In this document: piece after piece, positions 1 through 11,100 of the stretch
Layout: the number at the start of each line of letters is the position of its first letter
Numbering within the stretch: the stretch's first letter is position 1
Origin: Trichosporon coremiiforme
Lineage: Eukaryota; Basidiomycota; Tremellomycetes; Trichosporonales; Trichosporonaceae
Assembly: GCA_039545355.1 (NCBI GenBank)
Contig: BCJJ01000036.1
Location: forward strand, 54,790 to 118,789
Direction of reading: 5' to 3'
DNA length: 64,000 nucleotides
Notes under the pieces: generated by a model
Database searches by the model: none
What the model was told of the DNA's origin: nothing
The model's input: the letters and a program-made list of their open reading frames with translations, nothing else
Made by a program: the position numbers and the translations under genes

Positions 1-482
1 CCAAGAGCACTGGCGTCCATGTCGCACTGGGCAGCTAGTGACAGTAGCTCTCCCAGCCTTTCGCCTCTCACAACCTCATCAGCTTGCAGCTGATGGTTGA
101 GGAGAGCCGAGAAGACATCGTCCGGCACATCCCTGAGCATGTCCGGATGCAGAGCTTCGTAGATCTCCCACGACTGGTCGGGTGATTCGGATAGAATGGC
201 GATGGAAAGCTTGTGCATGTGTCTCAAAAACGGTTGCGAGTCAGGAGACCATGGCAGTGGTGGTGGGAGCGGGAGGTTGGGCATCTGCATTTGTTGCAAG
301 ATCGCGATCGGGGGAACGGGCGGTCGAGGCTGCACGACACTCTTCCGTCGGAGTTGGGAGTCGTGCGCACAGCAAGTGCAGGAGAACCATCTTGAACAGC
401 TTGGCCCTGGAGGCGGCCGCACTGAAGCTATCCGTCTTTCAGAAACAAAGACAGCGCGAGCCAACCCGTTGAGCGGCCGCAT
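1..482 (-). CDS. mitochondrial-type, helical-repeat-like protein, N-terminal part (runs off left edge)
   Basis: An uninterrupted minus-strand frame of 160 codons starts at the ATG at 482 and is still open at base 1, so only the N-terminus is present. The first ~35 residues are rich in Arg, Ser, Ala and hydrophobics and nearly free of acids (MRPLNGLARAVFVSERR...), as in a mitochondrial presequence. A proline-rich linker follows (PRPPVPPIAIL, PLPPPLPW). From about residue 90 the protein is helical, with stretches such as SWEIYEALHPDMLRDV followed by DVFSALLNHQL, whose spacing resembles pentatricopeptide (PPR) repeats. No intron is needed. I infer a mitochondrial RNA-binding PPR-like protein; the repeat call is tentative because fewer than two full repeats are visible. 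Confidence 0.6.
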   Translation of the reverse strand, partial: MRPLNGLARAVFVSERRIASVRPPPGPSCSRWFSCTCCAHDSQLRRKSVVQPRPPVPPIAILQQMQMPNLPLPPPLPWSPDSQPFLRHMHKLSIAILSESPDQSWEIYEALHPDMLRDVPDDVFSALLNHQLQADEVVRGERLGELLSLAAQCDMDASAL

Positions 483-991
483 TGTCGGGAAATAGAAAGA
501 GGAAGATGAGGGGGAGAGGAGCAAGCTAGTAGAGTTAGCCGCCACATGCCAATTAAACACACCTTTTTTGCTGCTTTGCTCTTCCCCCTTGTTCTCGTGA
601 GTTTCGGGTAGCTTGGAGGAGGAGTAGTCGGTTAGCTGGGATATGTTGACAGGAGCTTTCAGTTGGTGACTCGCCCTCGTATGAACGAACGTCAGGTGAT
701 TTTTGAACGACGACTAAATTTCCACGTGGTGCACCGTGCCTGAGAGTGGCCACCGTGGACGATGCCCTCTTGCCTTCCTCGTACCAGACGGGCGCTCTCT
801 TGCAGCATCTTCCTCGCCTCGCGAGTCTTCCTCGATGCGCGGACATGAAAGAGGCTCTGATCTGTCATCTTCGTCCCATCCCCCCTTCACAGTCGACTTT
901 CACTCGGCAGGGACCTCCTCGCTAACTTGACACCTGTACCCAGCTAATCGATCGGCAGGAACAAAGACAGCTCTCCGGAAGACTCGCCGCA
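483..991. other. intergenic region between two divergent genes
   Basis: This separates the left-edge minus-strand gene from the plus-strand gene that starts at 992, so it must hold both promoters. I see only mixed sequence with short open frames on both strands, no TATA-like box that stands out, no RNA gene and no repeat. Confidence 0.5.
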
Positions 992-2295
992 ATGAGACAC
1001 GTCCGCGCCCACAACAAAGAAGGCGCGGACTCTGTCACCTTTGATGTAAGACCTTTCTCGATCTTGGGTCGAGTGCAAGCTGACCTGGCAGAGCGGTGAC
1101 AGGGCGGACAAGAAGCGTCGTGCTCGACCTTCCGCCAGTGACGAGCTGCGCAAAAGCTCGACGATGGGCCCCCCTCTCAAGAAGCCTTCTCATTCGCATC
1201 AAACATACTCGCCAACACCGCGCAGGGATAACCCTTCCTTCCCTGCAGCCGTGCAGAGACGCAGCCACACTCCTGGCCCTTCTCGCTCTTCGGCCGATCA
1301 AGCTGCAGGTGAAGCGTTCCTTCAGAGCGTTGTGAGCACAAGCGCCGGTGACCACAGCAAAGAGTTCATGCCGTATGATACCCCATCTCGCTCGGTGAGT
1401 GGCAACACAGGAGTGTTGGCTTATGGAAGAACATGTCAAGCCATCAGTACGGGAGATCGGCCAGGCGGGCAAAGACACCGGGACCAGGGCAGCAATCCGC
1501 CATCGGCCACGAAACAGTTGAACCACAGCGGCATATTCAGCCGTGGATGAACAACGGAGATGACATCCAGAATCCCTTTGCCCAGCAGGTGCTCCCCGTT
1601 GGCATTCCCGACCTCTTGACCCAGGCGTCCACGTCTCTCGACGCCCAGTCCGCCCGCGGAGGAAGAATCCGAGTCAGCAGCCACCATTCGCCTCCTGCCG
1701 TCGATAACCGCGCCTTGGTTCAGGTTGGCGGGCAACGGGCTCCCTACCCGGGCGACAGACCAGAAGGGGGCGTGGAACTGTTCGACGATATCATCAGCGG
1801 TATTGGAGGGGAACGCCACGCCAATGCTCACCCCAGCGAGCCAACTGTAAGCGAGCAAAGCGGCACCACTGACCCCTCGGACCTTCTCCGCCTTCTCCGG
1901 TGACTGGACTGCGCTCGGAAGCTGGTCCCTTCAAGACATCTGGAACAACGTGCAAGATCAGTGCAAGCATGAAAAATTCTTCCCTCTCGACAACGTCAAG
2001 GAGATAATCGACTCCCATCGCTGTTCGTGGGCTCTGCTTGAGCAAGCTAACACTAAGCTTCCATGGAGACGTCTCTGCAGGACCTGAAGGCTTCCACAGA
2101 GCATTCCGCCGCAGGTAGGCTTTGGGAGGGCCTCCATTCGCTAAAATCACAGAGCGAGAGCAGCTCGTCATGAAAGCTCAGGGCGTACTCAAGAAGATGA
2201 GGAAGAAGACCGAGAAGTACGACGATGCTCGTCAGAATGTGATCTCGTCTGTGGCCCAGCGGCCGCCCAAGAGCAAGTTCTGCACACTCCTGTAA
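992..2295 (+). CDS. unrecognised multi-exon protein with basic N-terminus, coiled-coil tail and CaaX-like end
   Basis: The ends are well supported, the middle is not. Exon 1 is 992-1045 (MRHVRAHNKEGADSVTFD), followed by a 46-nt intron with GTAAGA donor and CTGACCTGGCAG acceptor. Exon 2 is 1092-1394, basic then Ser/Pro-rich, ending at GTGAGT. A third exon probably begins near 1571 and ends at the GTAAGC at 1846. The 3' part is 2081-2114, a 38-nt intron, and 2153-2295, giving a Lys/Glu/Gln-rich helix (EREQLVMKAQGVLKKMRKK) that ends ...KSKFCTLL. The last four residues, Cys-Thr-Leu-Leu, fit a CaaX box of the geranylgeranylated type. Exons between 1846 and 2081 are unresolved: several frames look coding (KHEKFFPLDNVKEIID) but no single splice model joins them. 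Function unknown. It could be a membrane-anchored coiled-coil protein. Confidence 0.42.
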
Positions 2296-2429
2296 TCCTG
2301 TAGACGACACACCACCGTTGTAAGAACCAATCAGTACCATGTTGTAAGTATTCAATGTACCAGGCTTCACGGCGTCATGATTTACATTTTACGTACACTA
2401 CAAGCTTCAACCCGGGAACAGTCCCACCC

Positions 2430-2935
2430 TCAGTTCACCGGCTGCATCTTGGAGTCGAGCTGGGTCTGGCCCTTCTTCGGGTGGACGGTGGAGGGGATAG
2501 CCTTGTCGACGAAGAGCTCCATCTTGAGATCGACGTTCTGGGGGTCCTCAAGAGTGCCGACCTTGAGGTAGCGAACGCCGGGGGCGGCCGAGGGGTCGCT
2601 CCAGAGAGGAGTGCCGCATTCACCGCAGAACGAGCGGGCCATGGGCTTTCCGCTACGGGTCGAGTTGTCCTGGTACACCTTGGGGGTGCCCTTGGTGACC
2701 TTGACGTCGTCAGGGGAAACCTTCAGGTTGAAGGAGCTGGTATGTCAGATCGAGACGGCTGCGGCGACTTACCCATCGGTGGCTGTCTTCTGGCAGTTGT
2801 AGCAGTAGCAGGCAATGCCGTCTTTGGTGTCGTTGGCCAAGTCGAACTGGACGTTTCCTGGCTGTCAGGGGGCTGACTCTCGCTGTTTTTGCTGGTGGGC
2901 AACTCACCACAAAGGCAGGATCCGTGGCGAGACAT
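2430..2935 (-). CDS. GFA (glutathione-dependent formaldehyde-activating)/CENP-V-fold protein
   Basis: Three exons (2935-2908, 2857-2773, 2736-2430) encode 139 residues. Both introns (50 and 36 nt) have GT-AG ends and CTGAC branch sites. The protein shows the zinc-cysteine pattern of the GFA/Mss4-like fold: CLCG at residues 7-10, CYCYNC near 27-32, and CGECGTPLW near residue 75. Family members are small zinc proteins with glutathione-linked or still unassigned carbon-sulfur lyase roles; many fungal genomes carry several. Substrate cannot be predicted. The codons after the last motif (VGTLEDPQNVDL) match the usual family C-terminus. The first exon codes for only nine complete residues, so a single-frame search would miss the N-terminal zinc ligands. 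Confidence 0.88.
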
Positions 2936-4144
2936 GGCGGTGGTCTTGGCTGGCTTGGTGGGCTGTCGGATGCAGATGCGGGGAGCTCTCGATCGTGGGG
3001 ACAACGCTGGCAGGCTCTTATATGAACGGCCACCTGGTCGTTGCTCGGTTGTGACCGATGACGATACGGATAAACCATGGCGAGATTACCGATCTGCCGG
3101 CGCGGTGGCTTGCCTCAACCGATCCTCTGCCGACCTGCCGAGAGCCTGGGTCAAGTGGAGGCCGCCTGGACTCTGCGCTTTGGCTTGGGTAACTCAGTCA
3201 ACAGCAGTTGCGATCGCGCGAACGGAGACTAGCAAAGGATCACCTGATCAGTATTGAGTGGAAGCCGGTAGACCACAGTGCCGTTAGTTCAAGCAGGGAC
3301 CCAACGAGGAATGATGGCGGGCGTGCGAGGGACGACCCATGGCTGACGTGGGTGTCCAAAGGCGATCAAAAGGGGTGGGCATCGATGGTGCAGATGACAG
3401 TAGTTGCTTGGCAGCGGGAGGGAGAGCAAACAACAGTCGTGAAAGAGTGATAAAGTCGAATTGTGACAAGGATTCGGCGTGTGTTATATATCGCGATCAG
3501 GCCACCGGCGAGGTCCTCCTTCTGTACCCTCCTTTTGTACCCTCCACCACATGTCGCAGGTGGTCACGCAGCCCTGCACACTAATCCATTCCTCGAGCCC
3601 GCGTGCCGTCAGCCGTGCCACTGCAAAGCCAATCAAAATCACTGACACGCTCCCTTCGACCGGTTCGACCGAGTCGCACCAGCATGCAGAGCGGCCATTA
3701 AGTGAGAAACGCCCTCAGAACCAGTCGTGCGTCGGAGTTTCATCTGTCTGATGGTGGACGATGCATGACAGACAGCGTTTCAGAAACAATCGTTGACCCA
3801 TCAGGGCGGCAGCCATTGACGGACACAAATGAGCAAAGTAGGCGTGGCGCCGGAGACGCGCCTATATTTGTTAGGCTGCGCTTGTTGTTCGTTCCTGGCA
3901 AGCCAGGTTGACCGGCTGCTATACTTCCAAGTCTACTCGCCTCGCCAACCGATCTCCGACTCCGTCACACAACCACCACTCGACAGCACTCTCCGTCGTA
4001 GTCTGCCCTCACATCATCGGTCTGAAAACCGGCGACGAACTGGCTGTCAGGGCACAAGGCGCGCATTTCTGCTGCCTTTTCTCCTCGTGATCCACCCCCA
4101 CCCCCTCTCGTCGACGCGTCACGCCACCGGACCAAATGATCTAG
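2936..4144. other. intergenic region, divergent promoters of the GFA gene and SET1
   Basis: About 1.2 kb between two divergently transcribed genes. Short open frames occur on both strands but none shows splice partners or a recognisable domain. The stretch just before SET1 (about 3940-4140) is C-rich and probably its 5' leader. No RNA gene or repeat seen. Confidence 0.5.
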
Positions 4145-7100
4145 ATGCCTGCAGCCAACGGCCTTTACAATGGCCAGGAGGCGCACAAAGCCGGCTCCTC
4201 CTCTATGCTGGCCAAGAACAGCGTTGAGCGCCCGACTGTCTCCATCACGTTGCCCAGCGCGCCGGCTCTGCCAGCGCCAATCAGCCTTGAATCCAAGCCG
4301 ACACTCAAGTCCCGGATCCCTCCCGGAACACTGCCGCCAAAGCCGCCTGCGACAGTAGTTGCAAGGAATGGCGACAAGGACTGGGACGCACGACCGATGG
4401 CTGGTCCGTCGCGCCCGAGGTCAAGGTCACGCGAGCCGCTGCACGAGCGCGACAGGGACCGCGAACGCGATCGGGACAGACTTAGGGAAAGGAGGCGATC
4501 GCCGTCTCCTCCGCCGCGGCGCCGCTCGCGGAGCAGATCGCGGGAACGCGACCGAGAATGGGAAAGGTATCGTGACCGTGAACGCGACCGCGATCGCGAC
4601 AGGTACCTTCGAGACCGACGCGACTGGGACGACCGAAGGGACGACCGCGATCGATATGACCGTTACCGGCGTGGGTACTCGCCCGAGCGGCGGCGATCGC
4701 CTGACCGGCGCTACTATTCGCCAGAGAGGAGACGGTCGCCAGATCGCAGGAGAGACTGGAGGTCGCGCTCACCACCACCTCTTCCGCCGCACCGGACACC
4801 TGACCGGCGTCACTCCCCTGACCGGTATCGCGATCGGCTAGAGCCGACGAACGGCAAGTATCGCGACGATCGCGACCGGGAACGGGACCGCATACCCAGC
4901 CGCGGTGACAGAGACCGCGAGAGAGGACGCGATCGCTCGCCGAAGCACGCGGCTCCACCGCCCGGCGCTCCGCCCCCACCGCCAGCCGAGAAACCTCCCT
5001 CACCCCCTCCTCCACCATCCGAACCTCCACCTCCCCCTCCGCCGTCCAAACCCCCCTCACGCACTGTGTCGCGACCGCTGTCTCCCGTCAAGCGGCACGT
5101 CGACCACTTTGCTCACTATAAGCCCCCGGCGTGCGTCAAGAGGCGACCGGGGATTGGTAACTACCTGTACATCAAGGATCCTGCGACTGGCCAGCGCGTG
5201 AAGCGCTTCGACGGCGTGCACAATGGCGCTGAAGTGAAGGTTGTCGATCCGCGACTTCAGATCCCGAAGGAAGTGCGGGAAAGGGGACAAGGTTACATGA
5301 AGAACCGGTCAAAAGGCGTCGAAGAACTTCATTACGAGGTGAGTCACCGGGGGTTTTTTTTGTGATGCTAACCGTTATCAGTGGGACGAGAACTCACCCG
5401 GCCCGAGACCGCCCCCGCCCCCGACCGCCATCCTCATCACAGGCCTCAGCCCGCTTACGACTGTCGACCAGATCAGCAAGTTCTTCCGCGCTCATGGCCG
5501 CATCAAGGAGATCGACTCCAAGATGGACCCAAAGACCGGTATGCAGCTCGGCATTTGCTGGCTGTCGTTCGAGGGGCCGCTACCTGGCCGACCGGGGAGC
5601 GCCCACGACGTCGCCATGCACGTTGTCCGAACCTGCTCCGGACAGCGTGTCGGGCTTACCGGCAACGAGCGCGTTACGGTCGTGCTTGACGGTCGCCGTG
5701 TCCGAGTCAAGGCGGCGGTGAAGGAGGAGATGGAGCGCAGGAACAAGCCGAAGCCGAAACCGCCCACACCTGCGCAAGTCGCTCCGACACCGAAAGCCCC
5801 TGCGTCTGGTCCGAAGGCATCGACGCCGAGCGAGGGCCGCGAGACGCCCAAGCCTGGGTTCGCCGACGGCCCTGGTCCTCGTTTCCAAGGGCTGGGTTCC
5901 ATGCGCGGTCGACCTGCCCCTCCGCTCGGAGGTCGATTCGGCTCTCTCAACCGTTCCATGCCCGTCGGACGATTCCAGCCGCCTCTGCGTGGTGCCCAAG
6001 ACTTCAGCCGAGACTTCCGCATGGCACCCGACGGACGGCGGGGTGCGTTCCAGCAAGATTTCAGCGGCGCGTTCCAGCAGGACTTCAGCCGAGACTTTCG
6101 CGGTGGAGGTACGTCAGCCCGCCGTGGCGACCGATACTCGCCATCACCTTCGCGATCGCGTTCGAGGTCGCGCTCCGTTTCCTCGTACTCCTCCGACTCG
6201 GACGACGACAGACCATCGTACCGCAAGCGCCGCTCATCATCACCGAATCAACGCACGACTCTCAAGACGGCTCCCGCGGAAGCGGACGAGGCCGGCGTCG
6301 AACGGGCCAAGAAGGCGATCACGGACAACGGTCGAGCGTATGTTTTCATCGATATCAAGTCGCTGCCGTACGGCCAGGTTCGCGACGAGCACGTGGAGAA
6401 TCACTTCCGCGCCTTCAAGCCCGACGCTGTGCTGCACAACCACACTGGCTGGTACATCCTCTTTGGGGACGACCAGACTGCGCACCGCGCCAAGCTCATG
6501 GACAAGACGGCCATCCTCTCGCACCGCATTAATGTCGAGGTCAAGCAGCCGACAGCCAAAGCGGGCGAGGGTGGTGTCACGACTGCGATGCCGGAGAAGG
6601 GCGGTTGGAAGTTCCTCACGTTCACGAAGAAGCGGCCGTCGGCGATGCCGACCAAGAAGCGTGCGCCGAGCCCCAAGGCGAAGCCGAAACCGCACCGCCG
6701 GCGCTCATTCTCGTACTCTTCAAGCAGCGATGAGGACGAGACCGTGGCCGCTCCCAAGGTTGTGCCCTCGAAGCGCATCATTGAGAGCGACGACGAGGAC
6801 GAGGCCAAGCCGGAAGTCAAGCCGAAGAAGAAGCTTGCCAAGAAAGAGCCCGTTTCGAAGGACAAGAAGGTCGCCAAGAAGAAGGTCGTCACCGACGATG
6901 TCGACGTTTCAATGTCGGAGCTGACAACGCCTGCCGTCGCCGAGATCCAGCTCGAGAAGCCTGCCGAGAAGAAGCCTCCTCCAAAGCCGAAGGCAGCGCC
7001 CAAGAAGATTGCTGCGGTCGAGAAGCTGGTCAATGCTGGCACGATCGAGGACGACGAGGACGCATATTGGCTTGCGCAGGCGCTCTCGCTGCCCGAGGAC

Positions 7101-7847
7101 GCGGATACGGAGGCCATGTCGGACGCCGAGCCTGAGTTACTGGAGGACCACCCGCTCCACCATGCCAGCGGCGCATGGCGCGCCGAGGGCATCCGCAACG
7201 TCGCTCCGATCCTCAAGTCGACTTACCTGCCGCAGCGGAACCGTGCGGCTGCTGCCGACTCGGCGGGTGGAGCTGCTGGTGCCTCTGGTCGAACGGCGCG
7301 CATCGCCGGTCGCCGTCTCGCCCAGGACATCGAGACGAACCGCAAGGTCGGTGGAGGAACTGCTACCGCGGCCGAGAGCGATTTATTCATGTTCAACCAG
7401 CTGCGTATCCGCAAGAAGCAGCTGCGCTTCGCGCGATCCGCTATCGAAGGCTACGGCTTGTACGCCATGGAGACGATCCAGCCCGGCGAGATGGTGTGCG
7501 AGTATGTTGGCGAGCTCTGTCGGTCCTCGGTCGCGGACGTGCGCGAGCAGCTCTACACCAAGCAGGGTATCGGCAGTTCGTACCTGTTCCGTATCGACGG
7601 CGACATCGTGTGCGACGCAACGTTCAAGGGCAGCGTCAGTCGTCTCATCAATCACAGTTGCAACCCAACCGCGAACGCCAAGATTATCAACATCAACGGA
7701 CACAACAAGATTGTCATCTACGCCAAGCGCACGCTGTACCCCGGCGACGAGGTCACGTACAGCTACAACTTCCCACTCGAGCAGGACGAGAGCCTGCGCG
7801 TGCGGTGTCTGTGTGGAGAGCCGACGTGTCTCGGCTTCCTCAACTAG
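4145..7847 (+). CDS. SET1: Set1, histone H3 lysine-4 methyltransferase (COMPASS catalytic subunit)
   Basis: Two exons (4145-5338 and 5382-7847) around a 43-nt phase-0 intron give 1,219 residues, in the usual Set1 range. Domain order, approximate: SR/RD-rich region 75-270; proline-rich 270-310; first RRM-like domain 413-490 (AILITGLSPLTTVDQISKFF); second RRM-like Set1-associated domain 713-790 (RAYVFIDIKSLPYGQVRDEH); Lys/Glu-rich linker; nSET 990-1070; SET domain 1075-1203 with GYGLYAME, SRLINHSCNPTANAKII and the Tyr-rich end; post-SET CLCGEPTC at the C-terminus. As catalytic subunit of COMPASS it methylates H3K4 at transcribed chromatin in the nucleus. The start is the first in-frame Met of the long exon. 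Two oddities: the arginine-serine/aspartate-rich N-terminus resembles a splicing-factor SR domain, and the usual TYDYKF reads TYSYNF. Confidence 0.96.
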
Positions 7848-8153
7848 CGAAAGAACCAGGCCAGAGTGGTGTGCGAACCGGATGGAAGACGCAGCGAGAG
7901 TGCAACGACTAGGAGTATGTACGCAACTTGTACTACACACACATCATCATCACACAGCCACAGTTTCTATCTTTTCTTTTATTTTTCCGATCCGTTTCTG
8001 TATGCATTACGTGGACAACACCCGGATGCCCACAGCACTGACGCACAGCACTGACGACAGACAGACATGGAGAGCTAATGCAGATGAAACGATGTATACA
8101 CAAGGAACCCAAAATGAAAATAACTACTACAGATCAGCTGTTTATTCACTCAA
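7848..8153. other. convergent 3' region of SET1 and the histidine kinase
   Basis: 306 nt between two converging stop codons. It is less GC-rich than the genes, with T-rich (tctatcttttcttttattttt near 7967) and A-rich (aaaatgaaaataac near 8111) tracts that fit transcript 3' ends on the two strands. No gene seen. Confidence 0.5.
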
Positions 8154-11100
8154 CTATGGCGCGAGGCCCTGCAACTCGCGCCTAGCGCCTTCGACGACCC
8201 GGCAGAGCGTGTCTCTATCGCACGGTTTGGTCAGCCATCCGTCGAAACCACACTCGACGAGACCTCTTCTCTTCTCATTCTGGCCCGCCAGCGCAGTGAC
8301 GGCGAAGATCTTGCTCGGCCGTCTCTTGCGTCCTACTCCTACCCGTTGTTTCTCCCGCTCCCGCTCGATGGCGCGCATCTCGCTCGCCGTCGCCCAACCA
8401 TCGAGCACCGGCATATTGATATCGAGGAGCACGATGATGGGCCGTCTCCGGCTCAGGTCGCAGAACATCTCGAGCGCGACTTTGCCGTCCGTAGCTTCGG
8501 CGAGCTCGCACTCCTTCCCCAACGCTTGGCGGAGGATCTTGACCAGGATCTTGCGGTTGATCACATTGTCCTCTACGACGAGGACGGAGGTGACCTCGCA
8601 CGGCGGGGGCAGAGCGGGATCCTCGTCGCCTTCGTACAGGGGCGAGTACTCCGGGACGAGATACCGCGTAGCCGGTGAGGGGGAGGAGTGGCTGCTCGGC
8701 GGCGTCGATAGCGTGGCCGCAGATCCCGAAGCGGAGGACCCCCGCGTCGAGGACAGGACAGAGGACGACGTAGCCGTAGGCGGAGGAGGACGCGCACTGC
8801 GACGTGAGGAGAAGTAATCTCCCAAGCACAGCGCGGCGATGCTCTCCGCCACGTTCTTCGGCTGCCAGGCATCCTCCGCCACTACCTCTGGCACAGGTGT
8901 CAGCTCTGCCGCCGCGCTCGCTGCGCTGTGCGCGATGGCCGCGGGCGTGAGGGGTTCCTTCAGCACTTTCACTGTGCGGCCGGGCGGCACTTGAGACAAT
9001 AACGCGATTGTGTTGGCGAAGGGCGCAGCGTCCTCGCCGACAAACAGCACCAGGTCAGCCGAAAGGGAGGAGAGCATCGCTGTGCCCTCGGGCGTGAGCG
9101 CCAGCGTGGCCTCGACCACGACGAGATCCGCGTCATTCGGGTCCGCGACGATACCGTGTCCGAGCTTCCGATACGTGCGTTCGAGCATTGCGCCGATGCG
9201 CTTCAGCGCGCAGTGCGGGTCATGGAAGCGTGTGAAGCCCTGCGCGGCGATCCTTCTTGGTTCGTCGGGCAGGACGAGCGCCGGCGCCGGCGCCGGCAGC
9301 TGTGTGGCTGGCAGAGGGACCTCGATGCTAACGCTGCAGCCCTTGCCGGGCGCGGACGAGATCTCCATATATCCGCCCATAAGCTCGATGATGCGGTATG
9401 CGAGGTGTACGCTCAACCCCGAGCCGGTGGCGTAAGGGTCCTCCTTGGCCCAGGGCTCCCCCAGACGCTCCTTTACAAAGTCGGTTGACATGCCTCGCCC
9501 GGAATCGATGATCTTGAGGCTGATGCGGCGCTCGGCGGGTTGCAGCGGCTCGCACCCCTCGGGCGGGAGGAGGGAGTGCACGTCGTCGAGGTAGACTTCG
9601 ACGCAGCCCCCGTCGTCCAGGTATCGGTATGCGTTCGCCAGGATCCGCTGCAGAGCGCGGCGCAGAGCTCCCCCCTCGTCCTCCATCACGGCGTCCCCGA
9701 GACCGGAAGGGATGATCTCGAAGATCGTGCTCTTAGTTACGCCACGCACGGGGGTGCTAGGGGTAGCATCACCAGCGGCTGCGCCCCCTTCAAGGGAGGA
9801 GCGTGAGAGCTTGTCCGCCTCGTATGCGTCGCGGATAAGCTCCTCCAGCAGTGCACCGATAGTAAGCGGTGTGCGCCCCCCATTTCCTCCGAGAGACTTG
9901 AGTTCGCCGCCGGCCCCGCCCGCGCGCTCGTCCTTGTCCGTCAAGTCGAGGAAGGTGAGGATGTTGTCCACGATACCGTGCAGAATCTTACCGCTCGTGT
10001 CGATAGCGTCCAGGAAGGGGAGAAGGTCGCGGACCTGCTGCAGTGTCGAGGTTACGACTCGCTCGGGGAGGTGATGTGCGGGCCAGCTGAGGGCTGGGTC
10101 GACTGTGGCACCCGGGCCGGGATGGATAGCGACGCCAGCGCCCTCGTCCGCTGCCGCCATGTCGCGCATAGACGAGCGGAGTAGCTGAGTGATCGCCAGG
10201 ATCTGATGCAGAGGCGTTCGCAGCTCGTGCGCCTGCAGGTTGGAGTAAGAGATCTGGCTCTCCTCGATGCCGCGCATGCGCACGACGGCCATGCTGCTGA
10301 CCAGCGCAGCGCCGACAATGTACACGAACGGCATGGCGAGGCGGGACGTGTCGTCGAACGAAGCGGGAGCGCGGTCCCACGCCACAAAGGCTGCAAACTG
10401 AAGCGTGCCGTTGTACGTCAGGAATACGTTCGCGAGGACCGTCTGCGTGCCGTAAGGCATGAGTAGGAGCAACTGCGAGGCGAGAGAATCCGAGGCGTCC
10501 TCTAGATCCCACCAGAAGCGCCTGTGGCGGAGGTACGCCGAGACATAATCGGCCAGCGTAGTTGAGGCTCCGGGTGATTCGAATGCGAAACCACTACCGG
10601 AGGAGCCGAGTACGCTGACAGAAGATCGGCGCGCGTTCACTACCGGCTCCGTTGCATCTGCCCAGGGCTCGCCGCTCAGGAAGGAGTGGATGATGTTCTC
10701 TTTCGTTGAGCCGGGAGATCCACCGGCTGCTCCGGTCGCAACCTCGGTGCCGGCTGTACTACCTCGCGTCTTCCGGACGAAAAGCTGGTAGTCGCTCAAG
10801 TCAACAATACACGCAGCGTCTGCACCGAGGACTCCGCGGAGTGTCGTGCATGCATCGGCGAACATGGCGGTCTCGGGTTCGCTGTGCCGCTTCAGCTTGT
10901 AGGCGTCGCGGGGCCCAGACTTCGTCTCAAGCGGCTCGCCGGTCGACACTTCCCGAGGTGAGGTGCGGCCACTGAGGGAGGGACGTTGCGAGACGATCGG
11001 GCCAGGTGGCGGAGTCGAGTGACGCCTGTGGCTCTGAGTCGACCCGCGCTTCTCAGGCGGTCTCCGTCTCGTCCGCTTCGACTCCGAGGTCCGCTCTGTT

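Noticed and set aside
4482..5060. Minus-strand frame of 192 codons in SET1 exon 1
   Set aside because: Antisense reading of the RD/RS repeat block, produced by its low-complexity composition.
7009..8817. 602-codon plus-strand frame overlapping the end of SET1
   Set aside because: Arg/Ser-rich out-of-frame reading of SET1 that continues antisense into the histidine kinase gene; no domain and no codon bias of its own.
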